From Caldifarciminota bacterium UBA2202 (lineage in GTDB: Bacteria > Hydrothermota > 32-111), in NCBI GenBank assembly GCA_002327905.1, contig DCUY01000072.1:1-30023 (forward strand): a DNA stretch of 30,023 nucleotides, written 5' to 3'. Below the pieces are notes generated by a model. It did no database searches, was not told where the DNA came from, and saw only the letters and a list, made by a program, of their open reading frames with translations. Of this stretch, positions 16,619 through 23,782 are shown piece by piece. The stretch's first letter is position 1. Each line of letters opens with the position of its first letter. The translations under genes were made by a program, and so were the position numbers.

Positions 16619-17868
16619 AGAAACTATTGTTTGGAATATTGATTTTTTCATTTTCTCTGATTGATTCTGCCGGGTTGAATGAAGCGCATGAGAAATTCAA
16701 AGAGAATAAAATAGATGAAGTGCTCTCAATTGTGGAGAGCTACACAGTGGAGAATCCTGATGATGCAGAGGGTTGGTTTTACATGGGGCGGTATCTGCAT
16801 TACAAATTGTATGACACGGGAAGGCGCGGATATGATGAGGAAAAATCAGACAAGGTGCTTGAATACCTGAACAAAGCAGTCTCCATGAGCGATACAATAG
16901 GCAACGCATATTACTACCTCGGAGTCGAATACGGAGTGAGAGGGCATTACGCATTCATTTACAAAGACACAGTAAAGTCAAAAGAAGAATTCAAGAAAGG
17001 GAGAGACGCGGGAGGCTATCCTGACTGGATGCTTGAATATGCAAAGAATGTTTTAAAATCCTGTTCAAAGAATGCAATACTCTTCGGAGGAGGAGACGCA
17101 GAGCTTAATTCGATATGGTACCTGCAATCCTGCGAAAATTACAGAAGAGATGTCACTGCAATTCCGATAGGACTTCTCTCATATCCGCCCTTTGTGAATT
17201 TCATAAGAGAGGGGATTGACAATTATTTTGCTCCAATAAATACAAGCTGGACAAAGGATATGGTTGATTCAATGTCAGTGATGAAGCTTGACACTGCGCT
17301 ACAGATTGTGAAGGTGGCGAAATCTATGAAAAAAAAGTTCAAACTTCCGGCAGATTATTTGATGAAATGGAAGCTTGAAGAGGATTTTGATTATAATGGA
17401 GAGAAGGTCGTAATGCCCGGCACAATGCTTATGATTGACATTGTGAGAGAAAATAATTGGGAGAGGGATATTTGCTTCACACTCGGGACAAGCGAGAAAT
17501 GGCGCTCATCAATGAATGATTTTCTTCAGATAAGCGGGTTCGTTTTGAAACTGACTCCGAAGATTCTTGATGAAGATGAAAAGATTGATGCGAAGAGCAC
17601 TGAAAAAATTCTTTTAGACAAAAAGAATTTTGAAAAATATCCGGAAATTATGAAATTGGATTTTCCGAGATGCAGTATGATACTGACAAATTATGCGTCA
17701 GCGCTTTTGATGCTGAACGAACAATACGGCATAACTCAACAGACGAAGAAGCAAAAAGAGATTGTGAAATTCATTAAAAATAATCTCGACAAGAGGGGAG
17801 ACTTTTTTTATCCTCAGCTTGCACAGTATCTTGACTCTCTTTATATGCAATACGGAATGCAGGAGTAA
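16615..17868 (+). CDS. Exported TPR protein with DUF2723-tail similarity
   Basis: The 417-aa product has a signal peptide (residues 1-19) and TPR-like helices (about 22-140: AHEKFKENKIDEVLSIVE, GWFYMGRYLHYK, NAYYYLGVEYG). The following region, NAILFGGGDAELNSIWYLQ...YRRDVTAIPIGLLSYPPF, resembles the extracytoplasmic part of DUF2723 membrane proteins (typical LFTnGDNDTFPLWYLQ...RpDV). The glycosyltransferase-like membrane half is absent. ATG 16615 is chosen over an earlier in-frame codon because GGGAGG precedes it and a signal peptide follows. Function unknown; it probably works with the SUMF1-like protein downstream. Confidence 0.6.
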   Translation: MKKLLFGILIFSFSLIDSAGLNEAHEKFKENKIDEVLSIVESYTVENPDDAEGWFYMGRYLHYKLYDTGRRGYDEEKSDKVLEYLNKAVSMSDTIGNAYYYLGVEYGVRGHYAFIYKDTVKSKEEFKKGRDAGGYPDWMLEYAKNVLKSCSKNAILFGGGDAELNSIWYLQSCENYRRDVTAIPIGLLSYPPFVNFIREGIDNYFAPINTSWTKDMVDSMSVMKLDTALQIVKVAKSMKKKFKLPADYLMKWKLEEDFDYNGEKVVMPGTMLMIDIVRENNWERDICFTLGTSEKWRSSMNDFLQISGFVLKLTPKILDEDEKIDAKSTEKILLDKKNFEKYPEIMKLDFPRCSMILTNYASALLMLNEQYGITQQTKKQKEIVKFIKNNLDKRGDFFYPQLAQYLDSLYMQYGMQE

Positions 17869-17871
17869 TTT

Positions 17872-18798
17872 GTGAAAAAAAGAGATGTAATTGCATTGGC
17901 TGTCGTATTGATAATTTCATTGTACTTCGGACTCAATATCCGGATATTTAAAAATACAAATAAGGCGAAGATTGCCGAACTCAAGTTTCAGGAGAATAAT
18001 CTTAAAGGATATGAAGAGTATATCAATGAAACAGACGGAAGCGCAATGATATTGATTCCGAAGGGAAGCTTTATGATGGGAGAGGATGGAAAAGAGATTG
18101 AAGAGGAGCCCAAGCATGAAGTGTACCTTGAAGAATACTATATAGGAAAATATGAAGTGACGAATGCGCAATACAAAAAATTCTGCGACGAGACAAAAAG
18201 AAAATATCCCAAAGATCCCGAGTTTAAGGGAATGGAGAATTACTTCATAAATTATCCTGATTATCCTGTTGTAATGGTGTCATGGCATGATGCTGTCTCT
18301 TACTGCGAATGGGCTGGAATGCGTCTTCCGACAGAAGCAGAGTGGGAAAAGGCGGCAAGGGGAGATGACTCGCGCAAATATCCTTGGGGTGAGAATGACC
18401 CTTCGGATGGGAGGTACTGCAATTATTCTTTCAACACATCCGATTATGATTATGAAGAAAATTATATTAACAGGGCTGATGACGGGTATGAATACACAAG
18501 CCCTGTAGGAATCTTTGAATGGGGAATAAGCCCCTACGGCTGTTATGATCTGGCAGGCAATGTCTGGGAATGGTGCTCCGATTGGTTTTCATGGGATGCT
18601 TATAGAAGAGAAGCAAAAGACAATTATAAGGAAAACAATAATGGTGAATATAAAGTCATACGCGGCGGGTCATTTTATTATTCTTTCAGTTCAATACGCT
18701 CTTCATTCAGAGTCGGCGCAGACCCTCAGTTCGGCTTTCTCCACACAGGCTTCCGCACCGCCTCAGACAAAACTCCCACAAACAAAAAGGGCAACTAA
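17872..18798 (+). CDS. Membrane-anchored SUMF1/FGE-like protein lacking catalytic cysteines
   Basis: The 308-aa product starts at a GTG with AGGAG 6 nt upstream. It has an N-terminal membrane anchor (about residues 7-23), then a complete SUMF1 (formylglycine-generating-enzyme-like) domain: IPKGSFMMGE, KYEVTNAQYKKFC, PVVMVSWHDAVSYCEWAG, RLPTEAEWEKAARG, YDLAGNVWEWCSDWF and RGGSF, ending in GFRTA. True FGE has two active-site cysteines in the last part; here the region reads YYSFSSIRSSFR with none. It is therefore probably a binding or scaffold member rather than a sulfatase-activating oxidase. It is the last gene of the operon. Confidence 0.85.
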   Translation: MKKRDVIALAVVLIISLYFGLNIRIFKNTNKAKIAELKFQENNLKGYEEYINETDGSAMILIPKGSFMMGEDGKEIEEEPKHEVYLEEYYIGKYEVTNAQYKKFCDETKRKYPKDPEFKGMENYFINYPDYPVVMVSWHDAVSYCEWAGMRLPTEAEWEKAARGDDSRKYPWGENDPSDGRYCNYSFNTSDYDYEENYINRADDGYEYTSPVGIFEWGISPYGCYDLAGNVWEWCSDWFSWDAYRREAKDNYKENNNGEYKVIRGGSFYYSFSSIRSSFRVGADPQFGFLHTGFRTASDKTPTNKKGN

Positions 18799-18824
18799 CC
18801 CTCTTTCTTATCGTTGTTTATATA

Positions 18825-18838
18825 GGGGACGGTGTATC
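18825..18838. repeat. REP-like GGGGACGGTGTATC fragment
   Basis: Shares GGACGGTGT with the hairpin at 10435-10455. It lies between the SUMF1-like gene and module 2. Such sequences are often remnants of RAYT-mobilised repeats, but no transposase is visible here. Confidence 0.3.
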
Positions 18839-18892
18839 ATTTTTATCACGATTTTATACAGATGATTTTTGAGAATCAGCATTAGATGCCTC

Positions 18893-18921
18893 TTGACTTT
18901 TGGCGAATAAGTGAATATTAT
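18893..18921 (+). promoter_or_regulatory. Leaderless promoter of the second HsdS-like gene, containing a palindrome-family element
   Basis: -35 TTGACT (18893-18898), 17-nt spacer, -10 TATTAT (18916-18921), ATG at 18928. The spacer holds GCGAATAAGTGAATATT (18903-18919), which matches 16 of 17 bases of the element at 21252. The element's right arm is degenerate and runs into the -10 box. Confidence 0.65.
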
Positions 18922-18927
18922 ATGAAT

Positions 18928-19533
18928 ATGGCAGATAAAAAATCCATTGGCGAAATAGCGGATGTCTTTGTGGGACTAAACATAAAGAACTATAAGGATG
19001 AGTTTTCCTCATCATTCTCCAGAGAAAACTTTGATGTTAAAATAATTTCTATATCCAACATTGACAACAACGGGTTCTTTGCCGGTGATTTTCAGAAGAT
19101 AAGGGATATGGGTGACAGAATAAGTAATTACAAGGTCATTGAGGGCGACGTCATCGTGAATTCGCGCGGAAGATCAATCAAGAGTGCAATGGTAGATTCC
19201 GAGCGGGAGGGCTATGTAATTAGTTCAAACATCCTCGCAATCAGAATTAAAAAGGAATATTTGAATTCAATATCCCCAGAGATCCTTGATATATACATAA
19301 AGCAAGGAAGGGCGGCAAATGAGATTAATAAGAAGTCAAACGCCTCCACAATGCTTGTTCTGACAAAGGAGATACTTAAGAATGTAAGGGTACCGCTTCT
19401 TTCCGAGGAAGAGAAGAAGAAATTAAGCGGCATAATCGCGCTTTACAGGGAAATAAGCAGGGAGATTGAAGAAAGCAAAAATCTTCTTTCTGTGCTCTCA
19501 TCAAACATTGTCGGGATGATGGAAGAGGAATGA
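18928..19533 (+). CDS. Half-size HsdS-like specificity protein, module 2
   Basis: The 201-aa product is paralogous to the protein at 13563. Shared features are IAxxFxG near the start, IISISNIDNNG, ISNYKVIEGDVIVNSRG, VISSNILAIRIKK, VLTKEILKNVRVPLL and a C-terminal helix (EEKKKLSGIIALYREISREIEESKN). It is one TRD plus one arm, so a dimer would be needed to resemble a full HsdS. The variable central TRD differs from module 1, implying a different DNA target. The ATG at 18928 is chosen by position (6 nt after the -10 box); in-frame ATGs at 18886 and 18922 lie before or inside the promoter. It abuts the HsdM-like gene with no gap. Confidence 0.75.
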   Translation: MADKKSIGEIADVFVGLNIKNYKDEFSSSFSRENFDVKIISISNIDNNGFFAGDFQKIRDMGDRISNYKVIEGDVIVNSRGRSIKSAMVDSEREGYVISSNILAIRIKKEYLNSISPEILDIYIKQGRAANEINKKSNASTMLVLTKEILKNVRVPLLSEEEKKKLSGIIALYREISREIEESKNLLSVLSSNIVGMMEEE

Positions 19534-20982
19534 ATGACACTGAAAAAAAGAAAGATTACAGACGCATTAACTGAAAGGCAGAAAGCGGAGTATGAACTTG
19601 ACAGGAAGATCCGCAGGTCACTGGATTCAGAAGCGAGATTTTGGATCAGGAGGAATGATTTTCTTGTCAGGGCATTCTTTCTGAAATATGTTTACTTGAA
19701 GGATAATTCAGACAGTTCGTTATCTTTGAATCCGTCCTTCGATTTTTTGTCCTTTGCCAAGAATGAGAAGAACATTCCGAACAGAATCAATGATGAGATA
19801 AAATACCTCTATGAGCATAACGACAGTTTCAGCTCTCTGAAATGCATGTTTGAAAGAGGTGACGGCACGGAGGTTGAAAGGCTGGAGAGGCGGGTTAAGA
19901 ACAAGTCTTTCAAAATCGTTATAGAGACAATAAATTCAAAAGAGGTTTATAACAGTTTCAATTGGTTTTCCAGGTATCTAAAAAACAAATATGAGCCCTC
20001 AAGGGAGCTCAGCGAAATGGGAACGACCTATCTGATGTCAGACATGTCCGGCGAACTGGAGAAGGAGATACTGGCAGGAATAGGCAATGAACTGAAAAGA
20101 TGGTCTAAATCCGTGCAAGTTTATGATTTGTCATTTTCCAATGAGTCGCTTTATGCGGGGATAGTAAGGGAATGTAGCAAGGCGGACAAAAAGGCTGTAT
20201 TTTTTTTCAATGAAGTCAACAACAAGAGCCCTGCGTATTTCTTCATGAAGACATGGTTTTTGGGATACAGGAACATTGAGGTAAACTGCATCAAGGAGCA
20301 GTGGTACGCAAAACCGTTCACGGAGAAAGGCGGAAACCTTCGGAAATTTGACCTTGTCTTCGGAAACGTGATAGACGCAGATGCAGAGAAGAGGGCCCGT
20401 TTGCTAGATGACATTGCGGTTACAAATATCAAGTCTTTAGTAAAGACCGTTGAAAAAAATAGCGAGATACCGAAGGAAAATTACATCTACTACTTTCTCC
20501 TTGAAACAATGAATGAAAGGGCGGCTACATACATGATAGACAATTTCTCATTTTTAACTTACAAGAATTATTTTCCCGTGAGAAAGATGCTGGTTGACGA
20601 AGGATTCCTCTCTCGGGTCTATTCAATCTACGGAGAGACTTACTCGAGGGCGAACATTGACCCTGTAATGATGGTGTGGGACAAAATGCGAAGCAAGGGC
20701 AACGATGTCATCATCACCAATTTCAAGAGAGTGATATCTTTGACCAATGTTCAAAACATAACCGCTTATGACCTAGTGAGGATGGCTGAAAATGCCGGCA
20801 GGAGAGTCTCAGTCGAAACAATCGCGGATAATGATTACAATCTCAACATATCGAATTATCTTCCAGACGAAAACCTCAGCTCCTCACAGAGAATTGAGGA
20901 GACTGTTGAGAAACTGAAGAAGTCGGTTGATATCATCTCAGATAAAATAGACAGCCTCTCCCGCCTGATAAGATTCAAGTAA
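19534..20982 (+). CDS. Catalytically dead HsdM-like protein, module 2
   Basis: The 482-aa product aligns by motif order with module 1 and with HsdM. The C-terminal NDYNLNISNYLPDE is typical HsdM, and SFLTYKNYFPVRKMLVDEGFLSRVYSIYGETYSRANIDPVMMVWDK matches the post-catalytic core. The catalytic sites are gone: there is no GxGxG/DPxCGSG, and KFDLVFGNVID (residues 271-281) replaces KFDLVLANPPF. The middle region (about 100-230) is poorly conserved. ATG directly follows the previous TGA, so the pair is translationally coupled. Like module 1, the inferred role is a non-methylating partner in a sequence-specific DNA-binding complex. Confidence 0.7.
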   Translation: MTLKKRKITDALTERQKAEYELDRKIRRSLDSEARFWIRRNDFLVRAFFLKYVYLKDNSDSSLSLNPSFDFLSFAKNEKNIPNRINDEIKYLYEHNDSFSSLKCMFERGDGTEVERLERRVKNKSFKIVIETINSKEVYNSFNWFSRYLKNKYEPSRELSEMGTTYLMSDMSGELEKEILAGIGNELKRWSKSVQVYDLSFSNESLYAGIVRECSKADKKAVFFFNEVNNKSPAYFFMKTWFLGYRNIEVNCIKEQWYAKPFTEKGGNLRKFDLVFGNVIDADAEKRARLLDDIAVTNIKSLVKTVEKNSEIPKENYIYYFLLETMNERAATYMIDNFSFLTYKNYFPVRKMLVDEGFLSRVYSIYGETYSRANIDPVMMVWDKMRSKGNDVIITNFKRVISLTNVQNITAYDLVRMAENAGRRVSVETIADNDYNLNISNYLPDENLSSSQRIEETVEKLKKSVDIISDKIDSLSRLIRFK

Positions 20983-20990
20983 AACTCATT

Positions 20991-21010
20991 GCGAATATTC
21001 AAATATTCGC
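20991..21010. repeat. Palindrome copy 1 (GCGAATA-N6-TATTCGC), candidate operator
   Basis: GCGAATATTCAAATATTCGC has perfect 9-bp arms. It directly abuts the -35 box of the downstream promoter, a position suited to activation or occlusion of RNA polymerase. Confidence 0.75.
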
Positions 21011-21039
21011 TTGACATTTCCCCTTTTTTATGATATAAT
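21011..21039 (+). promoter_or_regulatory. Strong promoter of the MoxR-VWA operon
   Basis: TTGACA (21011-21016), exactly 17 nt, TATAAT (21034-21039): consensus at both boxes. It is the best sigma-70-type promoter in the window and apparently serves all genes to 28854. Confidence 0.75.
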
Positions 21040-21107
21040 CTCCATAGTTCTAAAAAACAAATCATAATATGCTCGCTCACTTAATTTTACCAAAGGAGTC
21101 TGAGCAG

Positions 21108-21182
21108 ATGTCTTTATTCTCACAATCAGCAGTATTAACGGGGTCATCACAGGAGAGGATTATAATCCTCAGTAAAAGTTAA
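21108..21182 (+). CDS. Small leader ORF (24 aa) spanning a perfect palindrome
   Basis: This is the first ORF of the operon. AAAGGAG lies about 9 nt before the ATG; 24 codons encode MSLFSQSAVLTGSSQERIII and four more residues, ending in TAA. A 16-bp perfect palindrome (21155-21170) lies near its 3' end. It could be a leader peptide for attenuation or may not be translated. Confidence 0.35.
   Translation: MSLFSQSAVLTGSSQERIIILSKS
21155..21170. repeat. 16-bp perfect palindrome
   Basis: GAGGATTATAATCCTC is its own reverse complement. It sits in the transcribed leader, about 115 nt after the predicted transcription start. Confidence 0.6.
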
Positions 21183-21206
21183 ACAGAAAAGCCAATAGGA
21201 GTATTT

Positions 21207-21521
21207 ATGAGCTTTTTACCATACCCATTGATTTGTCACACCCCCATCTCAGCGAATAAGTTAATATTCGCTATAATAGAAGAATATTATTCTTTATTGA
21301 TTTCAATAATCTCACTAACCTTACTAATCTTACCAACCTTACCAATCTCACTAACCTTAATAATCTCACCAACCTTACCAATCTCACTAACCTTAATAAT
21401 CTCACCAATCTTACTAATCTCACTAATCCTAATAATCTTACTGTTTCCTTCCGTTATATATTTTGAGAGAGCATCTGTGCCTGCTCTGTGTTTGGAAGAA
21501 CAAGCAAGTAAGGAGGTTTGA
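21207..21521 (+). CDS. Hydrophobic repeat ORF (104 aa) over a 9-bp DNA repeat
   Basis: The ORF has a good ribosome-binding site (AGGAG, 5-6 nt before the ATG), and its stop touches the next start. The middle (about residues 30-77) is a hydrophobic repeat in which blocks like PISLTLIIS recur, encoded by a degenerate 9-bp tandem repeat (about 21300-21440). If translated it would span the membrane. The repeat may instead have expanded as DNA, with the ORF being incidental. Palindrome copy 2 lies in codons 15-22 (SANKLIFA). No homologue is known to me. Confidence 0.35.
   Translation: MSFLPYPLICHTPISANKLIFAIIEEYYSLLISIISLTLLILPTLPISLTLIISPTLPISLTLIISPILLISLILIILLFPSVIYFERASVPALCLEEQASKEV
21252..21271. 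repeat. Palindrome copy 2 (GCGAATA-N6-TATTCGC)
   Basis: GCGAATAAGTTAATATTCGC has 7-bp arms. The stretch 21250-21271 is an exact 22-nt inverted match to 26187-26208. Confidence 0.75.
21300..21440. repeat. Degenerate 9-bp tandem repeat
   Basis: On the minus strand the unit is close to RTTRGTRAG, repeated about 13-15 times with substitutions but almost no length changes. A four-unit block of 36 bp occurs twice with about one mismatch, indicating higher-order duplication. Confidence 0.75.
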
Positions 21522-22400
21522 ATGAACGGACTCAAGCTTTTATGCGACAGAGATACTGAAATCACCATAACAATAGTCGGTTTTGCCTACCCAGAAGAGA
21601 GATTCTCCTATGACAGCGAATGGTTGACTGTGCATGTTGATGTCAGTGAGAAGGGATTTTCAATAAGGATGACTGACCCAGCTTTGCAGACATACGAGCT
21701 ATGCGAACTTGCCGAGTTTTTCGAGAATGCGCTGAGTGAGAAGAAGAGCAGGGATTACATAGGATTCATAGAGCCGTGCTTGTTTTTTAGGTATCTCGGT
21801 AAGGATGAGAATGAGAAGTACCTCTTTTCCATATATCTTGACTTTGAGCTTAAGCCGGTCAGGACTCCGATGACATACAGGAGGAAATTTGCCCTTACAA
21901 AGAAGGAGCTTGAAGCAGTGATAGAAAACATCAAATTCCAGTACAAAAAGTTTCCCTTCCTTGCTCCCGACACTCTCTTCATTGATCCGAAGAACTTAAT
22001 ATATACCCGTTATGAAAGGGTGAGCAGGAATAGTTACGCGGAATGGTTAAGGGGAAAATATCTGCTCTCAAATGAGAATTTGGATGCCGCCTCAATCAAG
22101 GGTCTAAGCGCAGATGAGCTTGAAAAGAGAGCAGTGAGTGAGGATTGGATAGCCATAAAGTATGATTTAAATGAGACATCATGGATTATTACATTCAAGA
22201 AGATTGATGAGAGGGTTGCGCATTTCATAGGAAGCTTTGCAGAGAGGAACAGGGACTCTCTCATGAGGAATGCATTCTATGAGAACACGATTGAGCTTAG
22301 AAGCTCGGTCAGCTATGAAAACAGGATTCTCTTGACTGCTGAGGTTCTTGAAACAAACAATTTCAAATTGAATCCGGAAAAATATCCGCTAATTCGATAA
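21522..22400 (+). CDS. WapI-like N-terminal domain protein of unknown function
   Basis: The 292-aa product is cytosolic by appearance. Residues ~15-135 (SEWLTVHVDVSEKGFSIRMTD, ELCELAEFFENAL, IGFIEPCLFFRYLG, YLFSIYLDFELKP) follow the beta-sandwich pattern of WapI/DUF6228-type small proteins, known mostly beside toxin or immunity genes. The C-terminal half (about 150-292) matches nothing I recognise. SD AAGGAGG precedes the ATG. It is the first large gene of the MoxR-VWA operon and may be a substrate adaptor or client of the ATPase (inference). Confidence 0.5.
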   Translation: MNGLKLLCDRDTEITITIVGFAYPEERFSYDSEWLTVHVDVSEKGFSIRMTDPALQTYELCELAEFFENALSEKKSRDYIGFIEPCLFFRYLGKDENEKYLFSIYLDFELKPVRTPMTYRRKFALTKKELEAVIENIKFQYKKFPFLAPDTLFIDPKNLIYTRYERVSRNSYAEWLRGKYLLSNENLDAASIKGLSADELEKRAVSEDWIAIKYDLNETSWIITFKKIDERVAHFIGSFAERNRDSLMRNAFYENTIELRSSVSYENRILLTAEVLETNNFKLNPEKYPLIR

Positions 22401-22417
22401 GTTTAAAAGGAGGTGTT

Positions 22418-23773
22418 ATGTTTGAAGAGATAGGAATCTACGGTTACAATTCAATAGAAATCGGTATTCTTTGCGGTATTGTCTCAGGCGACCCTGTGCT
22501 CCTCATCGGAGCGCACGGGTCAGCCAAAACAGCGCTCTGCGAAAATCTCGCGACAGCGCTTCACATGAAGTACCACGCGTACGATGCTTCAAGAGCAATG
22601 TTTGAGGACATTGTCGGGTTTCCTGACCCTGAGTCTGTGAAAAACGGAATTATTGATTACATCAAGACGCCGATGACAATATGGGACAAAGAGTTCGTTC
22701 TCATTGACGAAATATCAAGAGCCCAAGTGTCAATGCAGAACAAGTGGTTGGAGGTTATCCGCTCACGCAAGGTGATGGGTGTTAGAATAGACCCGTTAAA
22801 ATATGTCTTTGCCGCAATGAATCCACTCTCCTATGCAGGTGCTGAGCCACTTGATGAAGCTTTAATAGGTCGGTTTGGAACAATCATCCGCATGCCATCT
22901 ATAGAGACGCTTGATGATTCTGTCATACTTAAAATCGCCAGAGCAAAGAACAATGACGATGCGAAGCTCTTAACGGAGAAGAGAACGAACGCAAAAAACC
23001 ACAGCACAAAAAAGAGCATAGAGGAGACAATCAATTATGTGATAGAGAGATTTGAAAATGAAAATCTCACAAAGAGAGCGGAAAACTTTATCATCTCTGC
23101 AAAAGACACTCTCATAGAGGATAATTTGCAGATTGACGGAAGACGCCTCGGAATGCTCTTCAGAAACTACAAGATAATGAGTCTTCTGATTGAACAAAAG
23201 TTGGGGGTTAAGGAAGAGAGAGAGGGAGTCCTCGAAACAATGAGGTTTTCCCTCCCGTACAATGTAAATGAATCAAAAATCTCCGATACAAAGCTTAAGG
23301 CAATGAGTGAAAAAATAGCAGAGTCGATGAAGACCGGAGTGAAAAGAAAATTTGTATTCAACAGCAAGACAATAAAGGATACATCGGAAAAGTTCATCAG
23401 GGAGAACAGCAAGAGGGAGAGACCGGAGAATGACAAGACAGTGCAGAAATTCATAGAGGAGTTTAAGACAGCAAAGGAGAGGAAGGACATAACTATTCTC
23501 GCGGAAGTTTCAAGAGCGATTTTAAATCTCATTGAGCAAAAGAACCTGAACATCTCATGCACGATGCACGAACTTTTAATGGATTCAATTTATGAACTTT
23601 TGGTAGAGCCGCCAAACGGATTCTGTTACTTTTACAACACATACACCATTGATGCAAAGGACTGGAAGAGAGTAATGTCCGAGTTTCTCTGCGAATCCCT
23701 TAAACGTCAGGGGGAGAAGCTTGACGTGATTGAAAGAGACGCGCTCATTAAGGAAATTGAAAGCACTCTGTAA
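22418..23773 (+). CDS. MoxR-type AAA+ ATPase
   Basis: The 451-aa product contains a complete AAA+ module: Walker A GAHGSAKT (residues 31-38), Walker B FVLIDE (93-98), sensor-1 asparagine in FAAMNP (about 135) and arginine-finger region LIGRFGTIIRMP (149-160). The C-terminal lid and extension (about 190-451) are helical and charged. MoxR ATPases remodel protein complexes and usually act with a VWA-domain partner, which is encoded two genes downstream. SD AAAGGAGG lies 6-7 nt before the ATG. It is longer than a minimal MoxR (~330 aa), so the extra C-terminal part may be specific to this system. Confidence 0.85.
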   Translation: MFEEIGIYGYNSIEIGILCGIVSGDPVLLIGAHGSAKTALCENLATALHMKYHAYDASRAMFEDIVGFPDPESVKNGIIDYIKTPMTIWDKEFVLIDEISRAQVSMQNKWLEVIRSRKVMGVRIDPLKYVFAAMNPLSYAGAEPLDEALIGRFGTIIRMPSIETLDDSVILKIARAKNNDDAKLLTEKRTNAKNHSTKKSIEETINYVIERFENENLTKRAENFIISAKDTLIEDNLQIDGRRLGMLFRNYKIMSLLIEQKLGVKEEREGVLETMRFSLPYNVNESKISDTKLKAMSEKIAESMKTGVKRKFVFNSKTIKDTSEKFIRENSKRERPENDKTVQKFIEEFKTAKERKDITILAEVSRAILNLIEQKNLNISCTMHELLMDSIYELLVEPPNGFCYFYNTYTIDAKDWKRVMSEFLCESLKRQGEKLDVIERDALIKEIESTL

Positions 23774-23782
23774 GGAGGAAAA

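Larger units (their letters stand above)
20983..21107. promoter_or_regulatory. Control region of the MoxR-VWA operon
   Basis: This short control stretch follows module 2. It holds the palindrome at 20991-21010, an adjoining near-consensus promoter (-35 TTGACA 21011-21016, 17-nt spacer, -10 TATAAT 21034-21039), a ~65-nt leader and the ribosome-binding site AAAGGAG of the first small ORF. Confidence 0.75.

Noticed and set aside
17872..18798. Functional formylglycine-generating enzyme activating a sulfatase
   Set aside because: The C-terminal active-site cysteines are absent and no sulfatase gene is in the window.
13563..20982. Ordinary type I restriction-modification system
   Set aside because: There is no HsdR, the M proteins lack motif I and NPPF, the S proteins are half-size and the gene order is reversed.
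20991..21010. Rho-independent terminator for module 2
   Set aside because: The hairpin is AT-rich and followed by TTGACATTTCCCC rather than a T-run; its contact with a consensus -35 box favours an operator role.
21300..21440. CRISPR-like array
   Set aside because: The units are only 9 bp, contiguous and degenerate, with no spacers; no cas genes are nearby.
21287..21568. Minus-strand ORF with KIGEIIKVSE-type repeats
   Set aside because: It is the opposite-strand reading of the 9-bp repeat and overlaps the start of the WapI-like gene; it has no SD or promoter.
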